DNA of 64,000 nt, from NCBI GenBank assembly GCA_004347695.1, contig SLTK01000009.1, positions 92,491 to 156,490 of the forward strand, given 5' to 3'. Below, in pieces: positions 8,152 through 17,135 of this stretch. This DNA comes from Chloroflexota bacterium. GTDB lineage: Bacteria; Chloroflexota; Anaerolineae; Anaerolineales; Anaerolineaceae. A program made the translations under genes and the position numbers. A model generated the notes under the pieces. It was not told where the DNA came from. It made no database searches and was given only the letters and a program-made list of their open reading frames with translations. The first letter of the stretch is position 1, and each line of letters opens with the position of its first letter.

Positions 8152-10470
8152 GTGGATAATTTGGAAGCTTATTGTGTAAAGTGCAAAACCAAAAGAGAAA
8201 TCTCCAACGCCAAGGCGGATTTTAATGCAGCCGGGGCTCCGGTAACCCACGGGATTTGCCCGGTTTGCGGAACGAAAATGTACCGCATGGGGCGTACACC
8301 GGCTCACGACGAGTTGACACCGCCGGAGAAGATCAAACGGGAACCCAAACGAAACGGCAAACTGGTTATTGTTGAATCGCCAGCCAAGGCACGGACAGTC
8401 GGACGCTTTCTTGGCAAAGGATACACTGTTAAAGCATCAGTTGGGCATGTACGCGACTTGTTGCGGTCGGAACTTTCCGTAGACGTGGAAAACAATTTCC
8501 AACCGAAGTACCGCGTCCCCAACGAAAAGCGCCCGGTGGTCAAGGAACTGAAAGCGCTGGTGAAGACCGCCGAGGAAGTCTTCCTGGCGACTGACCCTGA
8601 TCGTGAAGGGGAAGCGATTGCCTGGCATTTGCTGGAAGCGGCTGAAATTAACCCGGCGGTAACCAAGCGGGTGGTCTTTCACGAGATTACACAACCGGCG
8701 ATTCAGGAAGCTTTTTCGCACCCACGGGACATCGACATGGATCTGGTCAATGCCCAGCAAGGCCGTCGGGTACTTGACCGGCTGGTAGGCTACAGCCTGA
8801 GTCCATTGTTATGGGAAAAAGTGCGCAGCCGGCTTTCCGCCGGTCGGGTGCAATCCGTTGCCCTGCGGCTGGTGGTCGAACGCGAACGGGAAATTGAGGA
8901 TTTCAAGCCAGTCGAGTATTGGACGATCGGAGCAGAGTTCAAACCCGAACATATCCGCCAGACCTTTGTCGCCAAACTGGTCAAAATTAACGATCAAGAC
9001 CCAACGCTGGCGCAAAAAGCGGATGCAGACGCCATTTTGCCTGACCTCGAAAGAGCGTCATACAAAATTGTGCGCATCAAACGCGGTGAACGCAAACGCA
9101 AACCTTCCGCACCGTTCATCACTTCGTCCCTGCAGCAGGAAGCTTCACGCCGCCTGGGATTTACCACCCGCAAGACGATGGCAGTCGCTCAACAACTTTA
9201 CGAAGGCCTGGATGTTGGCAATGGCGGCGCAACCGGTTTGATCACTTACATGCGTACCGATTCGACGAACGTGTCGGATATCGCCCAAAAAGAAGCTCGC
9301 GAGTTTGTGCAACAAACTTATGGCGCTAATTTTGTGCCGCCCACCCCGCCGCAATACCGCACGCGGGCGGTTGGGGCGCAGGAAGCGCATGAAGCCATCC
9401 GTCCGACGTCCGTGCTGCGCTTGCCGGAAAAAGTCAAGGCATTTTTGAGCGGTGATCAGTTCAAGCTGTACCAGTTGATCTGGCAGCGGTTTGTTGCGTC
9501 GCAGATGGAATCGGCGCTGCTCGATACCGTCACAGTTGAGGTCGAGGGAAAGGGCAACCAGAATTACCTGTTCCGGGCGTCGGGATCGACAGTGCGCTTC
9601 CCGGGATTCCTGGTGGTCTTCGAAGACTCGCGGGATGAGGATTTTAAAGCAGACGAGGAAGAAAATGTTCGCATTCCAGCCGGACTGGAAGAAAATCAAA
9701 AACAACAACTGGTGCGATTGATCCCGGAACAACACTTCACCCAGCCGCCGCCGCGCTTTACCGAGGCAACCCTGATTGCGGCGCTCGAGGAAAATGGAAT
9801 TGGGCGGCCAAGCACCTATGCGCCCATTATTTCGACCATTCAGGAACGCGGCTATGTGGTGCGGGAAAGCAAGCGGCTGATCCCGACTGACACCGGTTTC
9901 ACCGTCAACGATTTGTTGGTCCGCCACTTCTCTGACATTGTCAACGTGAACTTTACTGCGCAAATGGAGAAAGCACTCGATGACGTGTCAACAGGTGGGC
10001 GTCAGTGGGAGGACGTGGTTGGAAAATTTTATAAAACGTTCGAGCCGCAGGTGAAAAAAGCTCAGATCGAAATACCAGTATCCAAAGCTGAACTCGAAAA
10101 AGTGGGGAGAGCCTGCCCGGTTTGCGGGAATGAACTCGTTTACCGTTATGGGCGTTTTGGTAAATTTATCAGTTGCAGTACCTTCCCGACTTGCCGGCAT
10201 ACCGAACCTTTCCTCCAGAAAATCGGCGTTACCTGCCCGGAGGATGGTGGTGAATTGGTGGAACGCAAAACCCGAAAGGGGCGCATTTTCTACGGCTGCG
10301 CCAATTACCCAACCTGCGGGTTTACCTCGTGGAAGAAACCCATTGCCAAACCCTGTCCAGCTTGCGGCGGGACACTGGTGATCCTCAACAAACGGGAAGC
10401 GCAATGCTTAAAGTGTGAATCCACTTTCCTTTTGGAACAAATTCTCGAAACTACAGTAGAACGGGCATAA
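8152..10470 (+). CDS. topA: DNA topoisomerase I with extra N-terminal zinc domain
   Basis: Type IA topoisomerase that relaxes negative supercoils. Residues 1-45 form a separate DUF5679-type zinc domain (CVKC at 8-11 and CPVC at 36-39), joined by a basic linker to the Toprim core that begins KLVIVESPAKA near residue 64. ATDPDREGEAIAWH is the acidic Toprim motif and Y366 in LITYMRTDS is the expected cleaving tyrosine. Two or three C-terminal zinc fingers (about 650-760) carry CPVC, CSTFPTC, CANYPTC and CPAC pairs. Length is 772 residues. It starts with GTG one base after manC. Confidence 0.96.
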   Translation: MDNLEAYCVKCKTKREISNAKADFNAAGAPVTHGICPVCGTKMYRMGRTPAHDELTPPEKIKREPKRNGKLVIVESPAKARTVGRFLGKGYTVKASVGHVRDLLRSELSVDVENNFQPKYRVPNEKRPVVKELKALVKTAEEVFLATDPDREGEAIAWHLLEAAEINPAVTKRVVFHEITQPAIQEAFSHPRDIDMDLVNAQQGRRVLDRLVGYSLSPLLWEKVRSRLSAGRVQSVALRLVVEREREIEDFKPVEYWTIGAEFKPEHIRQTFVAKLVKINDQDPTLAQKADADAILPDLERASYKIVRIKRGERKRKPSAPFITSSLQQEASRRLGFTTRKTMAVAQQLYEGLDVGNGGATGLITYMRTDSTNVSDIAQKEAREFVQQTYGANFVPPTPPQYRTRAVGAQEAHEAIRPTSVLRLPEKVKAFLSGDQFKLYQLIWQRFVASQMESALLDTVTVEVEGKGNQNYLFRASGSTVRFPGFLVVFEDSRDEDFKADEEENVRIPAGLEENQKQQLVRLIPEQHFTQPPPRFTEATLIAALEENGIGRPSTYAPIISTIQERGYVVRESKRLIPTDTGFTVNDLLVRHFSDIVNVNFTAQMEKALDDVSTGGRQWEDVVGKFYKTFEPQVKKAQIEIPVSKAELEKVGRACPVCGNELVYRYGRFGKFISCSTFPTCRHTEPFLQKIGVTCPEDGGELVERKTRKGRIFYGCANYPTCGFTSWKKPIAKPCPACGGTLVILNKREAQCLKCESTFLLEQILETTVERA

Positions 10471-10508
10471 ACCTTGCAACAATACTGACATCTACCCGTC
10501 CATAGTCG

Positions 10509-10537
10509 TTGCCTTTATCCGATATTCGTTCTACAAT
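10509..10537 (+). promoter_or_regulatory. Candidate promoter of the 10596 gene
   Basis: TTGCCT (10509-10514) and TACAAT (10532-10537) are spaced by 17 bases, giving a transcript start near 10544 and a leader of about 50 bases before the ATG at 10596. It lies in the 125-base gap after topA. Confidence 0.55.
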
Positions 10538-10595
10538 ACGTATAGATAAATCGGTCAATCTGGCGGGATAGACATAAACCTGTAGGAGCAGAGAC

Positions 10596-11603
10596 ATGGA
10601 TAAGATCCGAGAACAACTGCGCAATCCGATTGTTACGGCAGCCGTTGGCCTGGTTGTCGGCTTGATAATCGGTTTGCCGATCCTGGGATGGGCGGTTTGG
10701 CCAGTGAAATGGGTTGACGCAGAACCTAAATTCCTGCGCGAAGACCTCAAGCAGGATTATCTCTGCATGACGATCGATTCTTTTCTGGTCAGACAGGATC
10801 CTGTAGCAGCCAAAACCCGTTTCGATTTACTGGGTGAGGATGCATCTGCTCAACTGGATGCCTTCAAGCCGGGTACCTGCAATCTGAATGAAGCTGAAAT
10901 CAACGCCTTCCGGGCGGTAGTGCTTGGACCCAGTGTTCCATTGCCCGTCACCACGGTGACACCCGTCGAAACCGAAAAACCGGCAGCTCCTAAAAATATC
11001 GGCCTGGTGGTTGGATTGTGCCTGGTTACCCTGCTGGTTGGCGCTGGTCTGGTTTATCTGTTAGTCTTCCGCAATCGTGGCGGTTCGGGTGCCGAATCTC
11101 CAGTCGCGGTGGCACACGACCTTAGCCGTCAGGCGCCGCGCACGGACTTTTCTGCGCAAGGACAGGAAGCGCCGATCTCACAGTTCATGACTACCTATAT
11201 GATCGGCGATGATCTCTATGACGACTCGTTCAGCATTGACTCGCCAACCGGCGAGTTCCTGGGCGAGTGTGGTGTTGGTATTTCTGACACGATCGGCGTG
11301 GGCGATCCCAAGAAAGTGACCGCCTTCGAGGTGTGGCTATTCGATAAAAACGATATTCAAACGATCACCAAGGTGGTGATGAGCCCGCATGCGATGAATG
11401 ACAGCGCCATCCGCGCCCGCCTTGAATCCAAAGGCGAACCGATTGAAGTTGAGGCTGATAAACGCGTCGTGCTCGAAACTGCTACCCTGGTGCTGGAGGC
11501 CCGTGTAGTTGACCTCAACCTGGGCGGCGGGGCTTTACCCGAAAACAGCTATTTCGACCGCCTGACACTCGAACTGGCTGTCTGGCCGAAGACCAGCGCG
11601 TAA
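10596..11603 (+). CDS. Membrane protein of unknown function, two TM segments
   Basis: I do not recognise a named family. The 335-residue protein has a TM segment near residues 11-35 (VGLVVGLIIGLPILGWAVW), an outside domain with a paired C(M) and C(N) near residues 53 and 101 that could form a disulfide, a second TM segment near 133-155, and a cytosolic C-terminal domain of about 150 residues containing DDLYDDSFSID and ECGVGISDTIG. ATG 10596 has AGGAG nine bases upstream. It has its own promoter and ends in a terminator shared with greA, so it stands alone. Anchoring plus a sensing or scaffold role is a guess. Confidence 0.75.
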   Translation: MDKIREQLRNPIVTAAVGLVVGLIIGLPILGWAVWPVKWVDAEPKFLREDLKQDYLCMTIDSFLVRQDPVAAKTRFDLLGEDASAQLDAFKPGTCNLNEAEINAFRAVVLGPSVPLPVTTVTPVETEKPAAPKNIGLVVGLCLVTLLVGAGLVYLLVFRNRGGSGAESPVAVAHDLSRQAPRTDFSAQGQEAPISQFMTTYMIGDDLYDDSFSIDSPTGEFLGECGVGISDTIGVGDPKKVTAFEVWLFDKNDIQTITKVVMSPHAMNDSAIRARLESKGEPIEVEADKRVVLETATLVLEARVVDLNLGGGALPENSYFDRLTLELAVWPKTSA

Positions 11604-11629
11604 CACCTGCTGGCCCTGTTTTTGAACCA

Positions 11630-11660
11630 AAAAGGCAGAGAGAAAATCCTCTGCCTTTTA
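11630..11660. terminator. Bidirectional terminator between convergent genes
   Basis: A perfect 11-bp stem AAAAGGCAGAG/CTCTGCCTTTT (11630-11640 with 11649-11659) and an 8-base loop lies between the ends of the 10596 gene and greA. A-rich and T-rich flanks give a U-tract on either strand. Confidence 0.88.
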
Positions 11661-11685
11661 TTGTGTCCGGTAATAAAACCAGGTT

Positions 11686-12153
11686 TTATTCGATCTTGAG
11701 GATTTTGAAGCGAATGCTGCCGCCAGGTGTATCAGCGATGACTTCTTCGCCAACTTTTCGTCCCAACAGGGCTTTGCCGATGGGGGATTCCAGTGAAATC
11801 CGCCCGTTTCCGGGGTCAGCTTCTTTTGGGCCCACCAGGTGGTATTTTTCAACCGGGTAAGTACCTTCCTGGATGGTGATGTGGTCACCAATACCCACTT
11901 CTTCCAGATTTTTTGTGACGTTATCAATAATGACCACGTTCGATAGAAGGCGTTCGGCTTCCTGGATGCGGCCTTCCAGGAACGACTGATCTTCCTTGGC
12001 CGAGGTGTAATCGGCATTCTCAGAAAGGTCGCCCTGGTCAATCGCAGCCCGCAAACGCTTTGCGATTTCCTCGCGCTCAGGGCCTTTCATCCTGGCCAGT
12101 TCATCTTTCAAACGGTTTAAGCCATCAAGGGTTAAATAAGAAACATCAGACAT
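11686..12153 (-). CDS. greA: Transcription elongation factor GreA
   Basis: Rescues backtracked RNA polymerase by stimulating transcript cleavage. The coiled-coil N-terminal domain ends in GDLSENADYTSAKEDQ, whose acidic tip is the GreA signature, and the C-terminal FKBP-like domain carries SPIGKALLGRKVGEEV. I choose ATG 12153, giving 156 residues, close to the family norm, with GGAG 12 bases upstream; an in-frame ATG at 12177 adds eight residues and has no good ribosome-binding site. It is the last gene of a minus-strand series after dgt, with about 160 bases between them. Confidence 0.95.
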   Translation of the reverse strand: MSDVSYLTLDGLNRLKDELARMKGPEREEIAKRLRAAIDQGDLSENADYTSAKEDQSFLEGRIQEAERLLSNVVIIDNVTKNLEEVGIGDHITIQEGTYPVEKYHLVGPKEADPGNGRISLESPIGKALLGRKVGEEVIADTPGGSIRFKILKIE

Positions 12154-12316
12154 TATTAATGCCAGCTCCGAAGACATAAAAGATCAAAAGCACTGCAATC
12201 ACTCCTGCTAAACCCAATTTTATTTAGCAGATACGTTGATTTCTAGTGCCTCCAAGAACAGCCCCAATGATATCATCAAACGCTCAATCCTGGGGATGGA
12301 GGCATTCTGAACCGCG

Positions 12317-13468
12317 TCAGGGCAGGGTTGCCGGGTCGAACAATTTTTTTGATTCTTCGATCGCGTAACGATCGGTCATTCCAGCGATGTAGTCGCAAAT
12401 GGTGCGTTCCAGGCCGATTTCCTTCATTCGCACCTGGACATGCCCTGGCAGCACCGTGGGTTCCTTCCGGTAGGCCTTGAAGAGCTGGGCGATGAGACCC
12501 TCTGCTTTGACGGCCATGCGTACTACCCGGTAGTGGCGGTATAAGCGATTGTAGAGGAAATCCTTCAACTGGCGGTTGCGGCGGTGAGTTTTCTCTGAGA
12601 AAGTTACCACATTGTATGGCAGGCGCTGCAAATCTTCAGCAGAGGCCGGGTTGCTTTCGCGCAGGCGCTGCTCGGTAGTTTCAACCAGATCATCCACTTC
12701 GCTGCCAATCAGGCGCCGAATGATACGATGACGGGTGAGGTCGTCCAGGTTGCCAGCGCGCCACCCGATGCTCTCGCGCATGACCTGCCAGAGTTCGATG
12801 CTCTCCAACATCTCTTCGTTGATCATGCCGGAGCGTAAGCCATCGTCCAGATCGTGCGCCGTGTAAGCCAATTCATCCGCCACATTGGCAATCTGGGCTT
12901 CCATATGGCCGCGTAGATCGGGGTTGAAATCTCGGGCGTCGGCCCGGTCGTACTCCGTCTCATGCTTGACAATGCCCTCCAACACCTCCCAACTCAGGTT
13001 TAAACCGGGAAAGTCGGGGTATCGCCGTTCGAGTTCGGTAACGATCCGAAAGGATTGTTTGTTGTGTTCGAAGCCGCCGTATTCTTTCATCAGACCGGCC
13101 AACGCGGTTTCGCCGGAATGCCCAAACGGGGGATGACCCAGGTCGTGCGCCAGGCAAATGGTCTCGGTCAGGTCTTCATTCGCGCCTAACGCGCGCGCCA
13201 GCGTCCGGCCAATTTGGGCAACTTCCAGAGTATGAGTCAGGCGGGTGCGGTAATAATCACCTTCATAATTGATAAATACCTGGGTTTTATACTCCAACCG
13301 GCGGAAAGCAGTCGTGTGTAAGATACGGTCGCGGTCGCGCTGGTATATCGTCCGGTAAGCTGGTTCATCTTCGCGGTGCAGCCGCCCGCGGGAGTATTTA
13401 CTATGCGAGCCGTATGGGGCCAGATATTTATCTTCGATTGTTTCGAGCTGTTCACGGGAGAAAATCAT
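12317..13468 (-). CDS. dgt: dGTP triphosphohydrolase-like HD protein
   Basis: HD-domain nucleotide hydrolase of the dGTPase family, which cleaves dNTPs to nucleoside and tripolyphosphate. The 383-residue protein shows FRRLEYKTQVF, TRLTHTLEVAQIGR and LAHDLGHPPFGHSGE, which supply the HD metal ligands, and a later NVADELAYTAHDLDDG motif. ATG 13468 has GGAG seven bases upstream. It follows the isopentenyl phosphate kinase by 13 bases and is probably co-transcribed with it, though the two are not linked biochemically. The exact dNTP specificity cannot be read from the sequence. Confidence 0.93.
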   Translation of the reverse strand: MIFSREQLETIEDKYLAPYGSHSKYSRGRLHREDEPAYRTIYQRDRDRILHTTAFRRLEYKTQVFINYEGDYYRTRLTHTLEVAQIGRTLARALGANEDLTETICLAHDLGHPPFGHSGETALAGLMKEYGGFEHNKQSFRIVTELERRYPDFPGLNLSWEVLEGIVKHETEYDRADARDFNPDLRGHMEAQIANVADELAYTAHDLDDGLRSGMINEEMLESIELWQVMRESIGWRAGNLDDLTRHRIIRRLIGSEVDDLVETTEQRLRESNPASAEDLQRLPYNVVTFSEKTHRRNRQLKDFLYNRLYRHYRVVRMAVKAEGLIAQLFKAYRKEPTVLPGHVQVRMKEIGLERTICDYIAGMTDRYAIEESKKLFDPATLP

Positions 13469-13481
13469 ATTTCAATCTCCT

Positions 13482-14276
13482 TTAAGTATTTACAATAACC
13501 GTTCCATGGGGGCGGCCTACCAGCACCTCATATAAAGCGCCTGGCTGGCTACCTGAGAAAATGACTGCGCTGGTCTGGGGGTAGCGTTTGACCAGATTAA
13601 GCATTTGTTCCACTTTGGTACGCATTCCGCCTGTGACATCAATTCCAGCCGAGCTGCCAAGCGAACGTTGCATCTGCTCGTAGCCAGATGGGGTAATTTT
13701 GGAGATTAAGCTTGTATTGGCCGGGTAATTTTCCCAGACGCCGCTTTCTTTGCCGCATATCAGCACCCGGTCTGGTGGATTGGCTGCCGCCAGCGCCATG
13801 AAGACGTCTTCGGTGGAAAATATCGTACCGCCGCGGATTTTATCAAATACAACGTCCCCGGCAACCAGCGGCGTCAATCCGGCGTTAAGCGCGGAAAGCA
13901 GCGGCTCAGACTGGACGCTCACCGGTTGGCCGTCGGCGGCCTGGATAATGGCCGAGGGTGGAAAAGCCATAATGGGAATGCCGGACTGGGTAAGCGCTTC
14001 GACCATAATCTGATTGAGGTCGCGAGCTTGCCGCCAGACTTCCAGAAACCCGTTCCACTCGAAAGCAGTTCGGACACCATTGCGCGTGTTGAATTCGCGA
14101 GCAGGAACGTGACCAAATGAACCGGACCCGTGCCCAAGCACCAAACTCAAATGCGGCAGTTCTTTCTGAGCTGTTCGGATTTCAGCCGCTAAACGGTGGA
14201 TGACGTCCATGTCCGCAGTGCGCGGCGTGGATTTGTCAGTTATCAGCGAACCACCTAATTTGAGAAACGTGATCAC
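13482..14276 (-). CDS. ipk: Isopentenyl phosphate kinase
   Basis: Amino-acid-kinase-fold enzyme that phosphorylates isopentenyl phosphate to IPP in the alternative mevalonate route known from archaea and some Chloroflexota. The 264-residue protein has FLKLGGSLITDK at the N terminus, HGSGSFGH (49-56) with the family-specific His56, a GDVVFD segment, and GIDVTGGMRTKVE near the C terminus. Its ATG overlaps the mevalonate kinase stop by four bases (ATGA type), so the two are coupled. The decarboxylase that would link them is not in the window. Confidence 0.92.
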   Translation of the reverse strand: MITFLKLGGSLITDKSTPRTADMDVIHRLAAEIRTAQKELPHLSLVLGHGSGSFGHVPAREFNTRNGVRTAFEWNGFLEVWRQARDLNQIMVEALTQSGIPIMAFPPSAIIQAADGQPVSVQSEPLLSALNAGLTPLVAGDVVFDKIRGGTIFSTEDVFMALAAANPPDRVLICGKESGVWENYPANTSLISKITPSGYEQMQRSLGSSAGIDVTGGMRTKVEQMLNLVKRYPQTSAVIFSGSQPGALYEVLVGRPHGTVIVNT

Positions 14277-15235
14277 GAAACGGCTTCCTCGTGGCGCGGT
14301 AAGTTTAGTAACCAGGTGCGGCGTGCACCGGCCGCCAACAGTGCTGTGACAACTTTTTCGATCTGATGATTGGCGGCCAGGGCGATGATGTTGCCGCCGC
14401 CCCCGCCGCCGGTCAATTTGGCGCCCAAAGCACCAGCGGCCAGCGCCGTTTCGACCAGCCGGTCCAGTTCCGGCGTCGAAACCGCAATTTTTTGCAGCAA
14501 CCTGTGATTTTGGGTCATCAACGGACCGAGATCATTTCCAGCGCCGCTTTCGAGATCCATGCGAGCTTGCCTTACCAGGTTGGCGATTTGATCGAAATAA
14601 GCTCCGTAGGTATCGGGGTCTGCATTAAAGCGCTGTGAAACGCCAGCCACCATCGGGCCGGTAGCCGCTGCAATACCGCTGTCAGCAACCAATAAATCAA
14701 GCGGTTCACGAATTTTCAAAAACTCGATGGGTTGGCTGCGAACAAAATAGACCGGGCGGTTAAAACTGATAACCGTATTGTCCACCCCTGATGGCGTGCC
14801 GTGCAACTGCTGTTCGACCTGGAATGCGATCGTATTGACTGCTGAATCTTCCAAAGGGTGACCTAAAAAAGCCGCCAATGCGCGGGAAAGGGCAATGGAT
14901 ACTGCGGCACTCGAGCCCATTCCGGCCGCAATGGGAATTGTGGAAGTAATTCGGATGTGGCAGGCGGGCAGCCAGGTGATCCCCAGTGTTTTCATCACGC
15001 CGTGAATGGCAATGGCAAATGGATGGTCGGGCGCTAATTGATCCAGGGTCTGATCCAGGCCAATCGCCTGGGCCTCAATACGCACGCGGCCGGTCGGGGC
15101 AATGGGCGTGGCGAATACTGCGGCTTTTGCGTGCACCCCATTGAAGGGGATGGCAATCGCCGGACGGTTATGGACGACCGCATGTTCGCCGAATAGAATT
15201 AATTTCCCGGGAGCAGTTGCAGAGATCGCTGGCAT
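14273..15235 (-). CDS. mvk: Mevalonate kinase
   Basis: GHMP kinase that converts mevalonate to 5-phosphomevalonate. The 320-residue protein has the N-terminal APGKLILFGEHAVVH motif, the P-loop PIAAGMGSSAAVSIAL, the GTPSGVDNTV segment that carries the catalytic Asp, and KLTGGGGGGNIIAL near the C terminus. It lies seven bases after the UbiA gene and overlaps the isopentenyl phosphate kinase gene by four bases, so one message probably carries all three. With that kinase it points to an archaeal-like mevalonate pathway rather than the MEP pathway. Confidence 0.94.
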   Translation of the reverse strand: MPAISATAPGKLILFGEHAVVHNRPAIAIPFNGVHAKAAVFATPIAPTGRVRIEAQAIGLDQTLDQLAPDHPFAIAIHGVMKTLGITWLPACHIRITSTIPIAAGMGSSAAVSIALSRALAAFLGHPLEDSAVNTIAFQVEQQLHGTPSGVDNTVISFNRPVYFVRSQPIEFLKIREPLDLLVADSGIAAATGPMVAGVSQRFNADPDTYGAYFDQIANLVRQARMDLESGAGNDLGPLMTQNHRLLQKIAVSTPELDRLVETALAAGALGAKLTGGGGGGNIIALAANHQIEKVVTALLAAGARRTWLLNLPRHEEAVS

Positions 15236-15242
15236 CTTTGGC

Positions 15243-16112
15243 TTAAAAAAGGTAAAAAATGATCAGGATGGCTATTCCCCACAGGGCAATTGCTGCCTGC
15301 AACGGTCGATCTGAGATCAACAGTTCCTCGGGGGCGCCACCTGCCTGCTTGACCTGGATCAGATACAGGTATCGAAAGATACCGTAAAGCACAAAAGGGA
15401 TCGTCAGCATCATGCTGTGGTTGGCCGGAAGGTTGGGCGCCGAAAAGGTGTACAAACTGTATGCAATGATGGTGGTACTGGAAACGATCAGGATCAACTG
15501 GTCGAGCAGCGGAATGGTATACCCGTCAAAAACCCGGCGGTGGCTGTTGGCTTCGTTTTCCAGGAGAGCCAGTTCGGAGCGGCGTTTGCCAAAGCCAATA
15601 TACAGCGCGCCAAGGGTTGTGACAACATACAGCCAGGGAGAAAAACGCTCGACGGTAATCAAGACCACGCCGCCCGCCACCCGGAGAACAAATCCGGCTG
15701 CGATGATCATCACATCCAGCAATGGGATGTGCTTCAGCCAGTTGGAATAGGCCAGATTGAGCAGAAAGTAGGTCAGCGCCACCCAACCGAAGTTCGTTGA
15801 TAACCGGAATGCTGCCGGAAGGGTGATCAATACGAGAATTAATGCTGCGCTGAGCGCGACTCGGATCGGCAAGGCGCCCGAGGCGATCGGCCGGTTGCGT
15901 TTTTCCGGATGCTGGCGGTCAGCTTTAACATCCAGTACGTCATTGATCAGATATACACTGCTGGATAAAAGGCAGAACAGAATGAAACCAATCAAAGATG
16001 CGAGTACTGCCGGCAGGTGGCCTAACTGGCGGTCGAACACTACGGCAGCGAGCACAAACACGTTCTTAGACCACTGCCGCAGACGCATGGATTTGATGAG
16101 GGCGCGAAGCAT
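15243..16112 (-). CDS. UbiA-type polyprenyl-phosphate phosphoribosyltransferase
   Basis: Membrane prenyltransferase of the UbiA superfamily, 289 residues with about eight TM helices. NDVLDVKADRQHPEKRNRP (near residue 58) is the first Asp-rich motif in the form typical of decaprenylphosphoryl-5-phosphoribose synthases (Rv3806c type); a second polar loop carries GKRRSEL. Such enzymes transfer phosphoribose to polyprenyl phosphate, the first step to lipid-linked pentoses. It heads the operon with mevalonate kinase and isopentenyl phosphate kinase, which make isoprenoid precursors, and diverges from tlyA across 70 bases. Another UbiA substrate cannot be excluded. Confidence 0.85.
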   Translation of the reverse strand: MLRALIKSMRLRQWSKNVFVLAAVVFDRQLGHLPAVLASLIGFILFCLLSSSVYLINDVLDVKADRQHPEKRNRPIASGALPIRVALSAALILVLITLPAAFRLSTNFGWVALTYFLLNLAYSNWLKHIPLLDVMIIAAGFVLRVAGGVVLITVERFSPWLYVVTTLGALYIGFGKRRSELALLENEANSHRRVFDGYTIPLLDQLILIVSSTTIIAYSLYTFSAPNLPANHSMMLTIPFVLYGIFRYLYLIQVKQAGGAPEELLISDRPLQAAIALWGIAILIIFYLF

Positions 16113-16150
16113 GTGGTAATCATATCATAAGTAATGTCAGGCAGATGCGC

Positions 16151-16176
16151 TTCAACAGGCGCAAACCGGGTACAAT
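16151..16176 (+). promoter_or_regulatory. Candidate tlyA promoter, possibly leaderless
   Basis: TACAAT (16171-16176) lies six bases before the tlyA ATG at 16183, with a weak TTCAAC 14 bases upstream of it. If this -10 is used, transcription would begin at or next to the start codon, so the mRNA would have no leader. No Shine-Dalgarno sequence precedes the ATG. Confidence 0.45.
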
Positions 16177-16182
16177 CGGCCT

Positions 16183-16974
16183 ATGCCGAAAAGCCGTTTG
16201 GATATCCTGCTGGTGGAACGCGGGCTGGTCGAAAGCCGCAGCCTGGCTCAACGATTGGTAATGGCCGGGCAGGTGAGAGTGGCTGGCCAGGTGGTATTCA
16301 AACCGGCGGACAAAGTGGAAGAATTGGCGGATATCGCCATTGATCACGGCCCGCGCTTTGTATCCCGTGGCGGTGAGAAATTGGAGGCAGCGCTGAAGGC
16401 ATTTGCGCTGACCGAGCTGCAAAACTTTGTCTGCGCAGATGTTGGCGCGTCAACCGGCGGGTTCACCGATTGCCTGCTGCAACACGGCGCTGCCCACGTC
16501 TATGCCATCGACGTCGGTTATGGGATATTACACTGGAAAATCAGGCAGGACAAGCGGGTGACTGTAATGGAACGGACCAACGCCCGCCATCTGAAAAATT
16601 TGCCGCAACCGGTGCAGCTCGCCACCATTGATGCCTCTTTTATCTCGTTGAAAATTCTGCTGCCGGCTGTAAGGGGCTGGCTTCAGGGCAGCGGTCAGGT
16701 TGTAGCCTTGATCAAACCGCAATTCGAAGCTGGCCGGCAAGATGCAGCCAAAGGCGAGGGGGTGATCCGCGACCCGGCAGTGCATCGCAAAGTGCTGCTG
16801 GAGGTCCTCTCCAGCGCTGCTCAAGAAGGATTTGGTATTAAAGGTTTAATTCGTTCACCGCTGTTCGGGCCAAAGGGAAATACCGAGTTTCTTGTCTGGC
16901 TGGAATATCCGGCGAGTAGCCAAGCCCCGTTCGAAGATTATATTCAGGCTTTGTTCCAACCAGATGAGGGGTAA
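16183..16974 (+). CDS. tlyA: TlyA family rRNA methyltransferase
   Basis: S4-domain plus FtsJ-like methyltransferase; TlyA 2'-O-methylates rRNA and in some bacteria sensitises ribosomes to capreomycin. The 263-residue protein begins with the S4 RNA-binding part (SRLDILLVERGLVESR and QRLVMAGQVRV), followed by FVSRGGEKLEAAL and the SAM motif ADVGASTGGFTDCLL near residues 85-99. KPQFEAG and an FxP-type core continue to the C terminus. The start lacks a ribosome-binding site and may be leaderless. Upstream it diverges from the UbiA gene; a 113-bp MITE-like element follows. Confidence 0.94.
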   Translation: MPKSRLDILLVERGLVESRSLAQRLVMAGQVRVAGQVVFKPADKVEELADIAIDHGPRFVSRGGEKLEAALKAFALTELQNFVCADVGASTGGFTDCLLQHGAAHVYAIDVGYGILHWKIRQDKRVTVMERTNARHLKNLPQPVQLATIDASFISLKILLPAVRGWLQGSGQVVALIKPQFEAGRQDAAKGEGVIRDPAVHRKVLLEVLSSAAQEGFGIKGLIRSPLFGPKGNTEFLVWLEYPASSQAPFEDYIQALFQPDEG

Positions 16975-16991
16975 TTTCAGGGAAAAAAAGA

Positions 16992-17104
16992 GGGGCTGTC
17001 TCAAAAGTATAAATTTGTCATTTATTCCACCACATATGCGGGAGGGGTGGAACCCATTCTTACAGGTAGGGGCGGGTTTCCATGCCCGCTTTTGGGACAG
17101 TTCC
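16992..17104. mobile_element. 113-bp MITE-like element
   Basis: Imperfect terminal inverted repeats GGGGCTGTCTCAAAAG (16992-17007) and CTTTTGGGACAGTTCC (17089-17104) match at 13 of 16 positions and resemble the ends of insertion sequences. The interior codes for nothing and has a small GCGGG/CCCGC hairpin near 17071-17088. No clear target-site duplication is visible. It lies between the ends of tlyA and the minus-strand zinc protein. Confidence 0.6.
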
Positions 17105-17135
17105 TTATAGATGGCTTATTAAAGCTGTTCGCAAA

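Noticed and set aside
9145..9963. 272-residue minus-strand frame inside topA
   Set aside because: Antisense to conserved topoisomerase motifs, including the stretch around Y366, and with no family similarity seen.
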